A stretch of DNA of 9,139 nt from Bacillota bacterium (GCA_030705725.1 JAUZPW010000040.1:1-9139), one strand, 5' to 3'; positions 1 to 6,453 are shown, counted from the first letter of the stretch. The notes: generated from the letters alone by a model not told the origin. Numbers and translations: made by a program.

Positions 1-578
1 ACGGCGGCGTTATTCCCGACGAGGAGAACCTCGGGAGGCTTGTTTATGCCGCCCGCAGGATAGAAGACAGGCTTAACGTAAAGCTGCCGTACGTTTCGGG
101 CGGAAATTCGGGGTCAATTTATCTTTTGAACGAGTCGCGCCTGCCGAAGGGTATAAACCATCTGCGTATCGGGGAAGCGATGCTTTTGGGTCGGGAGACC
201 TCGTTCGGACGCAGGATTTCAGGCATGGCGGACGACGTGTTCACGCTCAAAACCGAGGTAATAGAATGCATCGTCAAGCCGTCAGTGCCGTTCGGCAAGG
301 TCGGATTAAACGCCTTCGGGCAGAAAACGGAAGTTGCGGACAGAGGGCTCAGAAAACGCGCGATCGTTGCGTGCGGGCGGCAGGACACCATATGCGCCGA
401 TCTCGTTCCGCGAGACGGCAAAATACAGTTTATCGGGGCTTCGAGCGATCACATGATTCTCGACGTCACGGACTGCAAAAAGGAAATAAAAGCCGGAGAC
501 ATTATTGAATTCTCGCTGACATACGGAACACTGCTCGCGGCGTTTACCTCGGAATATATACATAAAGAAGTCGTGTAA
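1..578 (+). CDS. Alanine/ornithine racemase-family PLP enzyme (5'-truncated)
   Basis: The reading frame is open from base 3 and ends at TAA 576-578, giving the last 191 residues of a protein whose N-terminus, including the PLP-binding lysine, lies before the window. What remains matches the fold-type III alanine/ornithine racemase family. It shows a YVSGGNSGS stretch near residues 30-38 (PLP phosphate side), then LPKGINHLRIGEAMLLGRET and a C-terminal beta domain with GASSDHMILDV and YGTLLAAFTSEY. Family members interconvert L- and D-amino acids; the ornithine racemase (Orr) of Clostridium sticklandii is the characterised example. The substrate cannot be read from sequence here. Because ald and alr follow directly (38 bp to ald), a role in alanine or another D-amino-acid pool is as likely as ornithine. 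The family is well supported; the substrate is open. Confidence 0.85.
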   Translation, partial: GGVIPDEENLGRLVYAARRIEDRLNVKLPYVSGGNSGSIYLLNESRLPKGINHLRIGEAMLLGRETSFGRRISGMADDVFTLKTEVIECIVKPSVPFGKVGLNAFGQKTEVADRGLRKRAIVACGRQDTICADLVPRDGKIQFIGASSDHMILDVTDCKKEIKAGDIIEFSLTYGTLLAAFTSEYIHKEVV

Positions 579-601
579 TAAAAGTTTACATACATAAAAA
601 C

Positions 602-609
602 AAGGAGGA
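602..609 (+). promoter_or_regulatory. Ribosome binding site of ald
   Basis: AAGGAGGA lies 7 bases before the ATG at 617. It is a near-perfect Shine-Dalgarno sequence and fixes the ald start. No convincing promoter was seen in the 38-base gap after the upstream racemase-family gene, so co-transcription with it is likely. Confidence 0.85.
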
Positions 610-616
610 TAAAAAA

Positions 617-1738
617 ATGATCATCGGTGTACCGAAAGAGAGAAAAAACAACGAGAACCGCGTATCTGCAACTCCGGGCGGAGTATTTGAGCTGGTGCAT
701 CACGGGCACAAGGTGTATGTCGAAAAATCCGCGGGACTGGGAAGCGGAATAACGGACAGCGAGTACGAAAAAGCCGGGGCCAAGATACTTGACACCGCCG
801 ACGAGGTATTTAACATCGCCGATGTGATATACAAGGTAAAAGAGCCTATCGAACAGGAATATAAGCTGCTTAAAAAAGGACAGACGCTTTTTACCTATCT
901 GCATCTGGCGCCAGACCCGGAGCAGACGAAAGCGCTTCTTGACAGGGAAATCACAGGCATCGCTTATGAGACCGTGCAGCTTGCTGACAGGTCGCTGCCG
1001 CTGCTCGCTCCGATGAGCGAGGTGGCGGGCAGGATGTCCATTCAGATCGGCGCGAACTTCCTGCAGAAGAACAACGGCGGATCCGGAACGCTTCTGGGCG
1101 GAGTTCCCGGCGTGGCACCGGGCGAAGTCGCGATATTCGGCGGCGGAAACGTCGGCTTCAACGCGGCGAAAATGGCAGTCGGAATGGGCGCTCACGTAAC
1201 GATTCTCGACGTCAACAGAGCTCGTCTCTCGATGCTTGACGAAATTTTCAACGGCAGAGTTACGACGCTTGTCTCGAACCTGTACAACGGCACGGAAGCT
1301 TCCGCGAAAGCCGATCTGCTTGTCGGCGCGGTGCTGATTCCGGGAGCGAAAGCTCCGAAGGTGGTTACCGAGGACATGGTCAAGGGAATGAAGCCCGGCT
1401 CAGTCATCGTTGACGTCGCAATCGATCAGGGCGGCTGTGTCGCCACCACGGATCACATCACAACGCACGACCATCCGTGCTTCGAGAAATACGGCGTGCT
1501 GCATTATTCAGTCGCCAATATGCCGGGCGCCGTTGCGAGAACGTCTACATTCGCGCTCGCGAGCGTCACGCTCCCGTACCTCGTGAAAATCTGCGACCTC
1601 GGAGCCGAAGAGGCTATGCGCCGCGATCCCTCGCTGAAAGCCGGTCTGAATACATACAAGGGCCAGGTCACCTTCAAGGGTGTAGCCGACGCTTACGGCG
1701 TTCCTTACGTCAGCGCGGATTCGGTGCTTGCGAAATAA
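617..1738 (+). CDS. ald: Alanine dehydrogenase
   Basis: This enzyme (EC 1.4.1.1) catalyses L-alanine + NAD+ + H2O to pyruvate + NH3 + NADH, reversibly, in the cytosol. The 373-residue length fits the family (about 371). Residues match those known in the Mycobacterium tuberculosis enzyme at the same positions: R15 and K75 for substrate binding, H96 and D270 for catalysis. The Rossmann motif GGGNVG is at 175-180, with acidic D198 for the NAD ribose. The N-terminus MIIGVPKERKNNENRVS is typical of the family. The ATG is fixed by a strong ribosome binding site. The stop codon shares one base with the alr start, so ald and alr are probably translationally coupled. The pair can make L-alanine from pyruvate and pass it to D-alanine synthesis, or run in the catabolic direction. 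There are no frameshifts or missing residues. Confidence 0.97.
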   Translation: MIIGVPKERKNNENRVSATPGGVFELVHHGHKVYVEKSAGLGSGITDSEYEKAGAKILDTADEVFNIADVIYKVKEPIEQEYKLLKKGQTLFTYLHLAPDPEQTKALLDREITGIAYETVQLADRSLPLLAPMSEVAGRMSIQIGANFLQKNNGGSGTLLGGVPGVAPGEVAIFGGGNVGFNAAKMAVGMGAHVTILDVNRARLSMLDEIFNGRVTTLVSNLYNGTEASAKADLLVGAVLIPGAKAPKVVTEDMVKGMKPGSVIVDVAIDQGGCVATTDHITTHDHPCFEKYGVLHYSVANMPGAVARTSTFALASVTLPYLVKICDLGAEEAMRRDPSLKAGLNTYKGQVTFKGVADAYGVPYVSADSVLAK

Positions 1739-2874
1739 TGAGCACGTTAAAACGCACCTGGGCCGACATTTCGCTCGACAATCTTGCCTTTAATTACGAG
1801 AGCATAAGGAAGAAGCTCCGCCCGGGCTGCAAATTTTTAGCTGTTGTAAAGGCCGACGCCTACGGTCACGGAGCGGTCAGGGCTGCAAGGCTTATGAGCG
1901 CGCTCGGCGCGGACTATCTTGCCGTCGCGACTATCGACGAGGCGGTTGAGCTCCGCAAGGCCGGACTTACGCTCCCGATACTTATCCTTGGATATACTCC
2001 CGCGGAGCTTACCGATACGCTTATCGAAAACGACCTTACCCAGACTGTTTTCGACCTTGAAAGCGCAAAAGAGTTTTCCGGGAAAGCGGAAAAGCTCGGA
2101 CGCAGGCTCAAAGCACATATAAAGGCAGACACGGGCATGACGCGCCTTGGGTTCATATATCAGGACGACAGGGACGAGTATAACGCCGTCCGGCAGATAA
2201 AGGAAGCATGCAGTCTTCCGGGGATAAAGGCCGAGGGAATTTTCACGCATTTCGCAAACGCGGACGTTAAAAAGGATCCGTACACGCTTACCCAGTTTAA
2301 GAGGTTTACGGGCCTCATTAAAAAGCTCGGGGAATGCGGAGTGCAATTTGACATCCGCCACTGTGCAAACAGCAGCGCGATAGTATATTACCCGGAGACA
2401 CATCTCGACATGGTGCGCCCGGGGATCATACTTTACGGGTCGTATCCCGCCGAAGAAATGCGCGGTGATATTTCCTTAAAGCCGGTTATGAGCCTGCGCT
2501 CGGTTATATCACAGATAAAGACCCTGCCGGAGGGAGTGGCCGTCAGCTACGGCTGCACTTTCAGGACCAAGAGGGAAACACGCGTCGCCGTAGTGGAAAT
2601 CGGATACGCGGACGGGCTGCACCGGACGCTTTCCAGCAAGGGCTCGATGCTTGTGCACGGCAAAAAGGCGCCGATTATCGGCAGAATCTGCATGGACAGG
2701 TGTATGCTCGACGTTACCGACATACCCGAGGCAAAAGCGGGCGATACCGCAACCGTTTTCGGCTGCGACGGGGATTGCTGCCTTCCCGCGGAAGAGGCCG
2801 CCGGTCTTGCCGGCACCATCTCCTACGAGCTGTTTTGCTCCGTTGCAAAAAGGGTACCGAGAAACTATAAGTAA
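1738..2874 (+). CDS. alr: Alanine racemase
   Basis: Alanine racemase (EC 5.1.1.1) converts L-alanine to D-alanine for peptidoglycan, with PLP. The 378-residue product has the expected TIM-barrel plus C-terminal beta domain. The PLP lysine is K38 in AVVKADAYGHG. K129 (HIKADTGMTRLG) is at the position of the carbamylated lysine of the Geobacillus enzyme, R227 is in MVRPGI, the catalytic tyrosine is Y271 in VSYG, and M319-D320 are in GRICMD. The start is the ATG at 1738, which overlaps the ald stop (TAATG). The frame stays open upstream to 1477, but that part lies inside ald and has no family similarity. There is no separate ribosome binding site beyond the end of ald, so translation is probably coupled to it. 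The stop is 20 bases before an IS3-family insertion, which may have removed its normal terminator. Confidence 0.97.
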   Translation: MSTLKRTWADISLDNLAFNYESIRKKLRPGCKFLAVVKADAYGHGAVRAARLMSALGADYLAVATIDEAVELRKAGLTLPILILGYTPAELTDTLIENDLTQTVFDLESAKEFSGKAEKLGRRLKAHIKADTGMTRLGFIYQDDRDEYNAVRQIKEACSLPGIKAEGIFTHFANADVKKDPYTLTQFKRFTGLIKKLGECGVQFDIRHCANSSAIVYYPETHLDMVRPGIILYGSYPAEEMRGDISLKPVMSLRSVISQIKTLPEGVAVSYGCTFRTKRETRVAVVEIGYADGLHRTLSSKGSMLVHGKKAPIIGRICMDRCMLDVTDIPEAKAGDTATVFGCDGDCCLPAEEAAGLAGTISYELFCSVAKRVPRNYK

Positions 2875-2881
2875 TATCCGC

Positions 2882-2894
2882 TAAACAAAAAAAG
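2882..2894. other. Left half of interrupted AT-rich dyad (IS target site)
   Basis: If the insertion sequence and one AAG copy are removed, TAAACAAAA (2882-2890) is joined through AAAG to TTTTATTTA (4237-4245). These arms match at 8 of 9 positions as an inverted repeat. The dyad lies between the convergent alr and dapL stops and could have been a bidirectional terminator; that role is inferred. It is now split by 1.3 kb. Confidence 0.4.
2892..2894. repeat. Target site duplication AAG, left copy
   Basis: AAG directly precedes the left inverted repeat, and the same three bases follow the right repeat at 4234-4236. A 3-bp duplication is usual for IS3-family elements. The sequence is short, so a chance match is possible, but it agrees exactly with the ends set by the inverted repeats. 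Confidence 0.7.
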
Positions 2895-2934
2895 AAGGGG
2901 CTGCACTTTTGCTCCGCACCACGCGAAACGGACA
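2895..2934 (+). repeat. IS3-family left terminal inverted repeat
   Basis: These 40 bases align without gaps to the reverse complement of 4194-4233, with 28 of 40 identical by hand count. The outer AAGGGGCTG (9 bases) and the inner CGGACA block are perfect, and the middle is variable. That pattern fits an outer cleavage tip and an inner transposase-binding box. Confidence 0.85.
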
Positions 2935-2948
2935 TTGAAATGAAAAGG

Positions 2949-2986
2949 CCTCCTGTCGTAGGATAAAACTACGACAGGAGGTTTTT
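2949..2986 (+). promoter_or_regulatory. Hairpin hiding the orfA ribosome binding site, plus T5 tract
   Basis: CCTCCTGTCGTAG (2949-2961) pairs perfectly with CTACGACAGGAGG (2969-2981) across the 7-base loop GATAAAA. The 3' arm ends in AGGAGG (2976-2981), the Shine-Dalgarno sequence of orfA, 8 bases before its ATG. The 5' arm therefore carries an anti-Shine-Dalgarno CCTCCT. TTTTT follows at 2982-2986, so the structure also has the form of an intrinsic terminator. Either way, transcripts entering from alr should give little transposase. Such protection against impinging transcription is known for other insertion sequences (IS10, IS50, IS200). The structure is read directly; its effect is inferred. 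Confidence 0.75.
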
Positions 2987-2989
2987 CAC

Positions 2990-3304
2990 ATGCCGCGAGA
3001 AAAAGGGAAGCAGAACACGCCTCAAAGCACGATAGATGAGATAATGCGAATGCATAACCAAGATGGAGTATCAATCCGGGAGCTATCAAGTATCTATAAA
3101 ATGCCATTCAAGAGCGTAAAGAATATGGTGACTCGAGAAAATAACAAAAAGCGTCGGGTGAAAGCAGGAATTGAGCCTTGCCGACGTGGGCGTCCGAAGA
3201 AGGGACACGTGCTTACCGAGAATGAAAAAGACAATGAGATCAGGCGGCTGAAAATGGAGAATGAGCTTTTGCGGGATTTTCTTCACGCCGTTGGAAGGAA
3301 GTGA
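2990..3304 (+). CDS. IS3-family transposase OrfA (HTH protein)
   Basis: This 104-residue protein is the DNA-binding partner of the IS3-family transposase. A helix-turn-helix lies at about residues 27-50 (VSIRELSSIYKMPFKSVKNM). A basic GRPKKG segment follows at 67-72. A charged, leucine-containing coiled coil at about 77-99 (ending ENELLRDFL) matches the leucine zipper that mediates OrfA/OrfAB pairing in the family. Known roles are binding the terminal repeats and modulating transposition. The ATG is set by AGGAGG 8 bases upstream, which sits inside a hairpin. The stop TGA (3302-3304) overlaps the proposed orfB GTG start as GTGA. Confidence 0.92.
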   Translation: MPREKGKQNTPQSTIDEIMRMHNQDGVSIRELSSIYKMPFKSVKNMVTRENNKKRRVKAGIEPCRRGRPKKGHVLTENEKDNEIRRLKMENELLRDFLHAVGRK

Positions 3305-4158
3305 GTGCAGCAATAAAATATCATGTAATTCATAGCAGAAAGACGAAGTACCCAATATCCGTGATGTGCAAATTCTTCAATGTATCCAGAAGCGGATACT
3401 ACGATTTCGTGAAGCGTAAAGACCAGCCACAGCATGATCAATATTTTGCTGAAATGATTTCGGAATGCCAGCAGCGCTGCGGGAAGACCTATGGTTACCG
3501 CCGCGTCCACATCTGGCTCATGCGAGAAAAATCCTTGTATTTCAACCCGAAGACGGTATTGCGGGTGATGAACAAATATGGCCTGCTGTCGGAGATCCGC
3601 CGCCGGAAAAAATATAAATATATGGGCCAGGAAGTACATAAATACGAAAACCTGCTCAATCGTAATTTCTTAGCCGACAGGCCTAACGTCAAGTGGGTTA
3701 CGGACATCTCCTACATACATACCGCACAGGGTGTTCTCTATCTCTCTATGATCCGCGACCTTTACGATAACAGCATTGTTGCCTACAGGACAGGTACAGA
3801 GCAAACCGTAAACCTGGTTCTCAATACCATTAAGGCAGCAGTCGGGAAAGAAGCGGTCGCCGCAGAGTTACAGCTCCACAGCGACCAAGGGTTTCAATAC
3901 ACCTCACAAGCATATTTTGCCCTGACTCAAGAGTATGGCATTTCGCCATCCATGTCAAGGCGCGGGAATTGCTATGACAACGCTATGGCAGAAAATTTCT
4001 TTTCAATCCTCAAAACCGAGTGTATTTACCGCCACAAGCTCAAAACCTTTGAAGAAGCCAGACAATTAATAGACGATTACATCGATTTCTACAACAACGA
4101 GCGCATCCAGACAAAAACGAGCCTGACACCGCTCGAAAAACGGCGTCAGGCTGCGTAA
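3301..4158 (+). CDS. IS3-family transposase OrfB (DDE integrase core)
   Basis: This 285-residue product is the catalytic part of the transposase, with an N-terminal HTH_21-like segment (about residues 45-100) and an rve integrase core. The catalytic triad is visible: D135 in VKWVTDISYI, D195 in LHSDQGFQY, and E231 in NCYDNAMAENFF, with the 35-residue D-E spacing typical of IS3 elements. The C-terminal YNNERIQTKTSLTPLEK motif is also typical. The GTG at 3301 overlaps the orfA stop by 4 bases, but the purine-rich AAGGAA just before it is too close for a normal ribosome binding site. The orfB frame is open from 3265, so an OrfAB fusion by -1 frameshifting inside 3265-3304 is the alternative. No canonical slippery heptamer was found there. 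Confidence 0.93.
   Translation: MSAAIKYHVIHSRKTKYPISVMCKFFNVSRSGYYDFVKRKDQPQHDQYFAEMISECQQRCGKTYGYRRVHIWLMREKSLYFNPKTVLRVMNKYGLLSEIRRRKKYKYMGQEVHKYENLLNRNFLADRPNVKWVTDISYIHTAQGVLYLSMIRDLYDNSIVAYRTGTEQTVNLVLNTIKAAVGKEAVAAELQLHSDQGFQYTSQAYFALTQEYGISPSMSRRGNCYDNAMAENFFSILKTECIYRHKLKTFEEARQLIDDYIDFYNNERIQTKTSLTPLEKRRQAA
4121..4151 (+). other. Hairpin over the 3' end of orfB
   Basis: GCCTGACACCG (4121-4131) and CGGCGTCAGGC (4141-4151) form an 11-bp stem with one G-T-type mismatch and the loop CTCGAAAAA. It lies in the last orfB codons. No T tract follows directly, so it is not a standard terminator. It could affect mRNA stability or simply reflect coding sequence. Confidence 0.4.
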
Positions 4159-4193
4159 TTTAATGATATTCTGCGTCAGTCCCTTTTTTCTTG

Positions 4194-4233
4194 TGTCCGA
4201 TTGCCCCGGGGCGGTACATTACTACAGCCCCTT
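4194..4233 (-). repeat. IS3-family right terminal inverted repeat
   Basis: This is the partner of the left repeat (28 of 40 identical when reverse complemented, no gaps). It contains a perfect 10-bp palindrome GCCCCGGGGC (4203-4212) that is absent from the left end, so the two ends are not equivalent. Confidence 0.85.
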
Positions 4234-4236
4234 AAG
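4234..4236. repeat. Target site duplication AAG, right copy
   Basis: AAG follows the right inverted repeat and matches 2892-2894. It lies 7 bases from the dapL stop codon (4243-4245, minus strand), so the insertion spared dapL. Confidence 0.7.
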
Positions 4237-4242
4237 TTTTAT

Positions 4243-5439
4243 TTAAGCGAAAAGATTTGCGATCCGGTTCATTGCTTCTATTGTATTTTCTCGCGTGGAA
4301 AACGCGGTAAGGCGGAAGAAGCCTTCGCCGTTATTGCCGAAGCCGGCTCCGGGAGTACCGGCAACTGCGGCTTTATCAAGCAGATAATCGAAAAATTCCC
4401 ACGAGGGCATGTTGTTTGGGCATTCGAGGAAAATATACGGTGAGCTCTCGCCGCCGAAATACGCGATGCCGCATTTTTTAAGCGTTTCGCCTATGATCCT
4501 GGCGTTTTCAAGATAATAATCGATGGATTTTTTGACCTGCTTTTGCCCTTCCTCAGAAAAAACGGCGGCGGCGCCGCGCTGTACAATATAAGGCACCCCG
4601 TTGAACTTTGTTGTCTGGCGTCTTAACCAGAGCTTATTGAGTGAAATATCCGAGCCGGTTTTCGATTTGCGGGTAAGCGCTTTCGGAATAACGGTATAAC
4701 CGCAGCGGGTTCCGGTAAAGCCGGCGGTTTTTGAAAAACTGCAGAACTCGATGGCGCATTTCTCGGCACCGGGGATTTCGTATATGGAATGCGGCAGAGA
4801 ATCGCTGCGGATAAAGCACTCATAAGCCGCGTCAAAAAGCAGCACGGCGTCATTCTTGAGCGCGTAGGAAACCCATAAGGCAAGCTGGTCTTTATTATAG
4901 ACGGCGCCTGTGGGGTTATTTGGGGAACAGAGATAAACGATGTCCGCGTGCCGCGAATCGGGAAGCGGCAGGAACCCGTTGTCTGCGTTCGCGTCAATGT
5001 ATTCGATTTTCCGCCCCAGCATAATATTTGAGTCTACGTAGACCGGATAGACAGGGTCGGGTATCATTATAATATTATCGTTTGAAAAAATGTCTGTAAT
5101 ATTGCCGATGTCGCTTTTTGCCCCATCGCTAATAAATATTTCGCTTGTATCCAGGAGAACCTTCCGGCGGCTGTAATATTCGACAATCGCGAGCCTTAAA
5201 AATTCATAGCCCTGCTCCGGCCCGTAGCCCCTGAACGTAGACTGCTGCCCCATCTGGTGGCAGGCGTTTTCCATTGCTTCGACAACCGCGGCGGAGAGCG
5301 GGAGAGTAACGTCGCCGATCCCCATGCGTATCACTTTGGGGCTCGGGTTTTTCTCTTCAAAAGCTTTAATCCTTGCCGCAGTCTCTGAAAACAGATAGCT
5401 TTCTTTAAGGTTAAGGAAGTTTTCGTTAATCGTTGCCAT
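4243..5439 (-). CDS. dapL: LL-diaminopimelate aminotransferase
   Basis: This enzyme (EC 2.6.1.83) converts tetrahydrodipicolinate directly to LL-2,6-diaminopimelate with glutamate as amino donor, bypassing the succinylase or acetylase steps. The 398-residue fold-type I aminotransferase has the family hallmarks: the N-terminal ARIKAFEEKNP and RMGIGDVTLPL, GYGPEQGYEFLR with Y72, SPNNPTG (172-178), D203 and Y206 in LFDAAYECFI, the PLP lysine K237 in SFSKTAGFTGTRCG, and substrate-binding R376 in GEGFFRLTAF. The start ATG (5437-5439) has only a weak GGATGA ribosome binding site five bases upstream. dapF lies upstream on the same strand and uses the product, so the two are consecutive pathway steps. 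No strong promoter was seen in the 95-base gap, and read-through from dapF is plausible. The 3' end abuts the insertion sequence but is intact. Confidence 0.95.
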   Translation of the reverse strand: MATINENFLNLKESYLFSETAARIKAFEEKNPSPKVIRMGIGDVTLPLSAAVVEAMENACHQMGQQSTFRGYGPEQGYEFLRLAIVEYYSRRKVLLDTSEIFISDGAKSDIGNITDIFSNDNIIMIPDPVYPVYVDSNIMLGRKIEYIDANADNGFLPLPDSRHADIVYLCSPNNPTGAVYNKDQLALWVSYALKNDAVLLFDAAYECFIRSDSLPHSIYEIPGAEKCAIEFCSFSKTAGFTGTRCGYTVIPKALTRKSKTGSDISLNKLWLRRQTTKFNGVPYIVQRGAAAVFSEEGQKQVKKSIDYYLENARIIGETLKKCGIAYFGGESSPYIFLECPNNMPSWEFFDYLLDKAAVAGTPGAGFGNNGEGFFRLTAFSTRENTIEAMNRIANLFA

Positions 5440-5492
5440 TTAGATCATCCATTCTTTCCGGGTCGCTCCGGCTGATTTTACTGTGGTAGGGT

Positions 5493-5521
5493 AAAAAAGA
5501 TTTATAGGTTTAGCACCTATA
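5493..5521 (-). terminator. Weak intrinsic terminator or attenuator between dapF and dapL
   Basis: On the minus strand TATAGGT (5521-5515) and ACCTATA (5509-5503) form a perfect 7-bp stem with a 5-base loop. AAATC follows, then six T residues (complement of the A run 5493-5498). The stem is AT-rich and the T run is set back, so termination would be partial. It may tune dapL relative to dapF. Confidence 0.4.
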
Positions 5522-5534
5522 GTATAGACGATAT

Positions 5535-6377
5535 TCAGCAGTCGATGACACCGTCAAAAACCTTTGTTGCCGGGCCCTTCATTGTAACGGTCCCGTCCGC
5601 AAGCCATCTGATTTTCAAATCGCCGCCCAAAAGGGAAACCGTAATTTCAGTATCCTTGCGGCATTTTCCGTTCAATACGGAGGCAACGGCCGAAGCGCAT
5701 GCTCCGGTTCCGCAAGCCAGGGTTTCTCCCGAGCCGCGTTCCCAAACGCGCATCTTAATATGGTCCTCCGCAAGCACTTCGACAAATTCGGTGTTTATCC
5801 GTTCGGGGAAAAGCGGATTGTTTTCGAATTTGGGGCCGATGGCAGGTAAGTCAAGTGAATCAACACCGTCGCAGAAAATGACCGCGTGCGGGTTGCCCAT
5901 CGAGACCGCGGTGATAAAATATTCGCGCCCGTCTACTGAGACGGGGCGGTTAATAAAATCTTCCGAATCTGAAAGAACCGGGATATCGGAGGGCTTTAGG
6001 TCGGGTTTTCCCATATTGACCTCGACTGCGTCCACAAGGCCGTCTTTTATTTCAAGGTTCAGTTTTTTGATGCCGCCGAGCGTTTCAATTAAAAGGCTGG
6101 TTTTTTTGGTTATTCCGTTATCGTAAATATATTTTCCGACGCAGCGGATTCCGTTGCCGCACATTTTTCCCTCGGAACCGTCGGCGTTGAACATTCTCAT
6201 CCTGTAATCGGCGACTTTTGATGGGAGGATTAGTATTATGCCGTCTCCGCCTATGCCGAAATGACGGTCGCTTAGTAAAACGGAAAGCTCATTGGGATTT
6301 TTCAGCTCGCCGTCAAGGCAGTTGAAATAAACATAGTCGTTGCCAATGCCGTGCATTTTTGTGAATGATAGCCTCAT
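5535..6377 (-). CDS. dapF: Diaminopimelate epimerase
   Basis: This PLP-independent epimerase (EC 5.1.1.7) turns LL-diaminopimelate into meso-diaminopimelate, the precursor of lysine and the peptidoglycan cross-link residue. The 280-residue protein has both catalytic cysteines of the two-base mechanism: C73 in MCGNGIRC and C222 in ACGTGACASA. It also has the N-terminal FTKMHGIGNDYVYF, GIGGDGIILI, and MGNPHAVIF and WERGSGETLACGTG motifs. The start ATG (6375-6377) has AAAGGAGA about 6 bases upstream and its own promoter at 6408-6436. It is followed by dapL, the enzyme of the preceding step. Confidence 0.97.
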   Translation of the reverse strand: MRLSFTKMHGIGNDYVYFNCLDGELKNPNELSVLLSDRHFGIGGDGIILILPSKVADYRMRMFNADGSEGKMCGNGIRCVGKYIYDNGITKKTSLLIETLGGIKKLNLEIKDGLVDAVEVNMGKPDLKPSDIPVLSDSEDFINRPVSVDGREYFITAVSMGNPHAVIFCDGVDSLDLPAIGPKFENNPLFPERINTEFVEVLAEDHIKMRVWERGSGETLACGTGACASAVASVLNGKCRKDTEITVSLLGGDLKIRWLADGTVTMKGPATKVFDGVIDC

Positions 6378-6407
6378 TAATCTTCTCCTTTAATCTGCAG
6401 TAACTAT

Positions 6408-6436
6408 ATTTTAATAGCAGTTTAGGCTCGTGTAAA
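6408..6436 (-). promoter_or_regulatory. Sigma-A-type promoter of dapF
   Basis: On the minus strand TTTACA (6436-6431) and TAAAAT (6413-6408) are separated by exactly 17 bases; each matches consensus at 5 of 6 positions. Transcription would start near 6401, leaving a short leader that carries the AAAGGAGA ribosome binding site. The -35 box lies just past the GNAT gene stop, so dapF can be expressed independently of it. Confidence 0.65.
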
Positions 6437-6453
6437 GCGGTTTTAAGCGAATT

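Larger units (their letters stand above)
2895..4233 (+). mobile_element. Intact IS3-family insertion sequence (1339 bp)
   Basis: The element is bounded by imperfect 40-bp terminal inverted repeats and a 3-bp AAG duplication. It carries the two overlapping genes typical of the family: an HTH OrfA and a DDE OrfB, with orfB in the -1 frame relative to orfA. Both frames are intact, so it is probably recent and possibly active. Its ends read AAGGGGCTG and CAGCCCCTT rather than the common TG...CA tips. The exact IS name cannot be given without a database search. It sits between the 3' ends of alr and dapL and disrupts neither reading frame. Confidence 0.93.

Noticed and set aside
449..1195. Minus-strand open frame of 248 codons
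   Set aside because: It runs opposite the clear racemase-family and ald genes, and its translation resembles no protein family; it is a shadow frame.
1477..1737. N-terminal extension of the alanine racemase frame
   Set aside because: It lies within ald in another frame, has no racemase-like content, and the conserved N-terminus starts just after ATG 1738.
1837..2403. Minus-strand open frame of 188 codons across alr
   Set aside because: It is a shadow of alr with no recognisable motif or ribosome binding site.
4150..4190. Repeated GCGTCAG/CTGCGT words and T6 tract after orfB as a terminator
   Set aside because: The repeats are direct, not inverted, so no stem precedes the T tract.
5440..5452. 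Shared CTAAATG start context and upstream out-of-frame ATG codons before dapL and the GNAT gene
   Set aside because: The match is short, and the tiny upstream frames are two to a few codons with no sign of leader-peptide regulation.
5545..6126. Plus-strand open frame of 193 codons across dapF
   Set aside because: It is serine/proline-rich low-quality translation typical of antisense frames; dapF is certain on the other strand.
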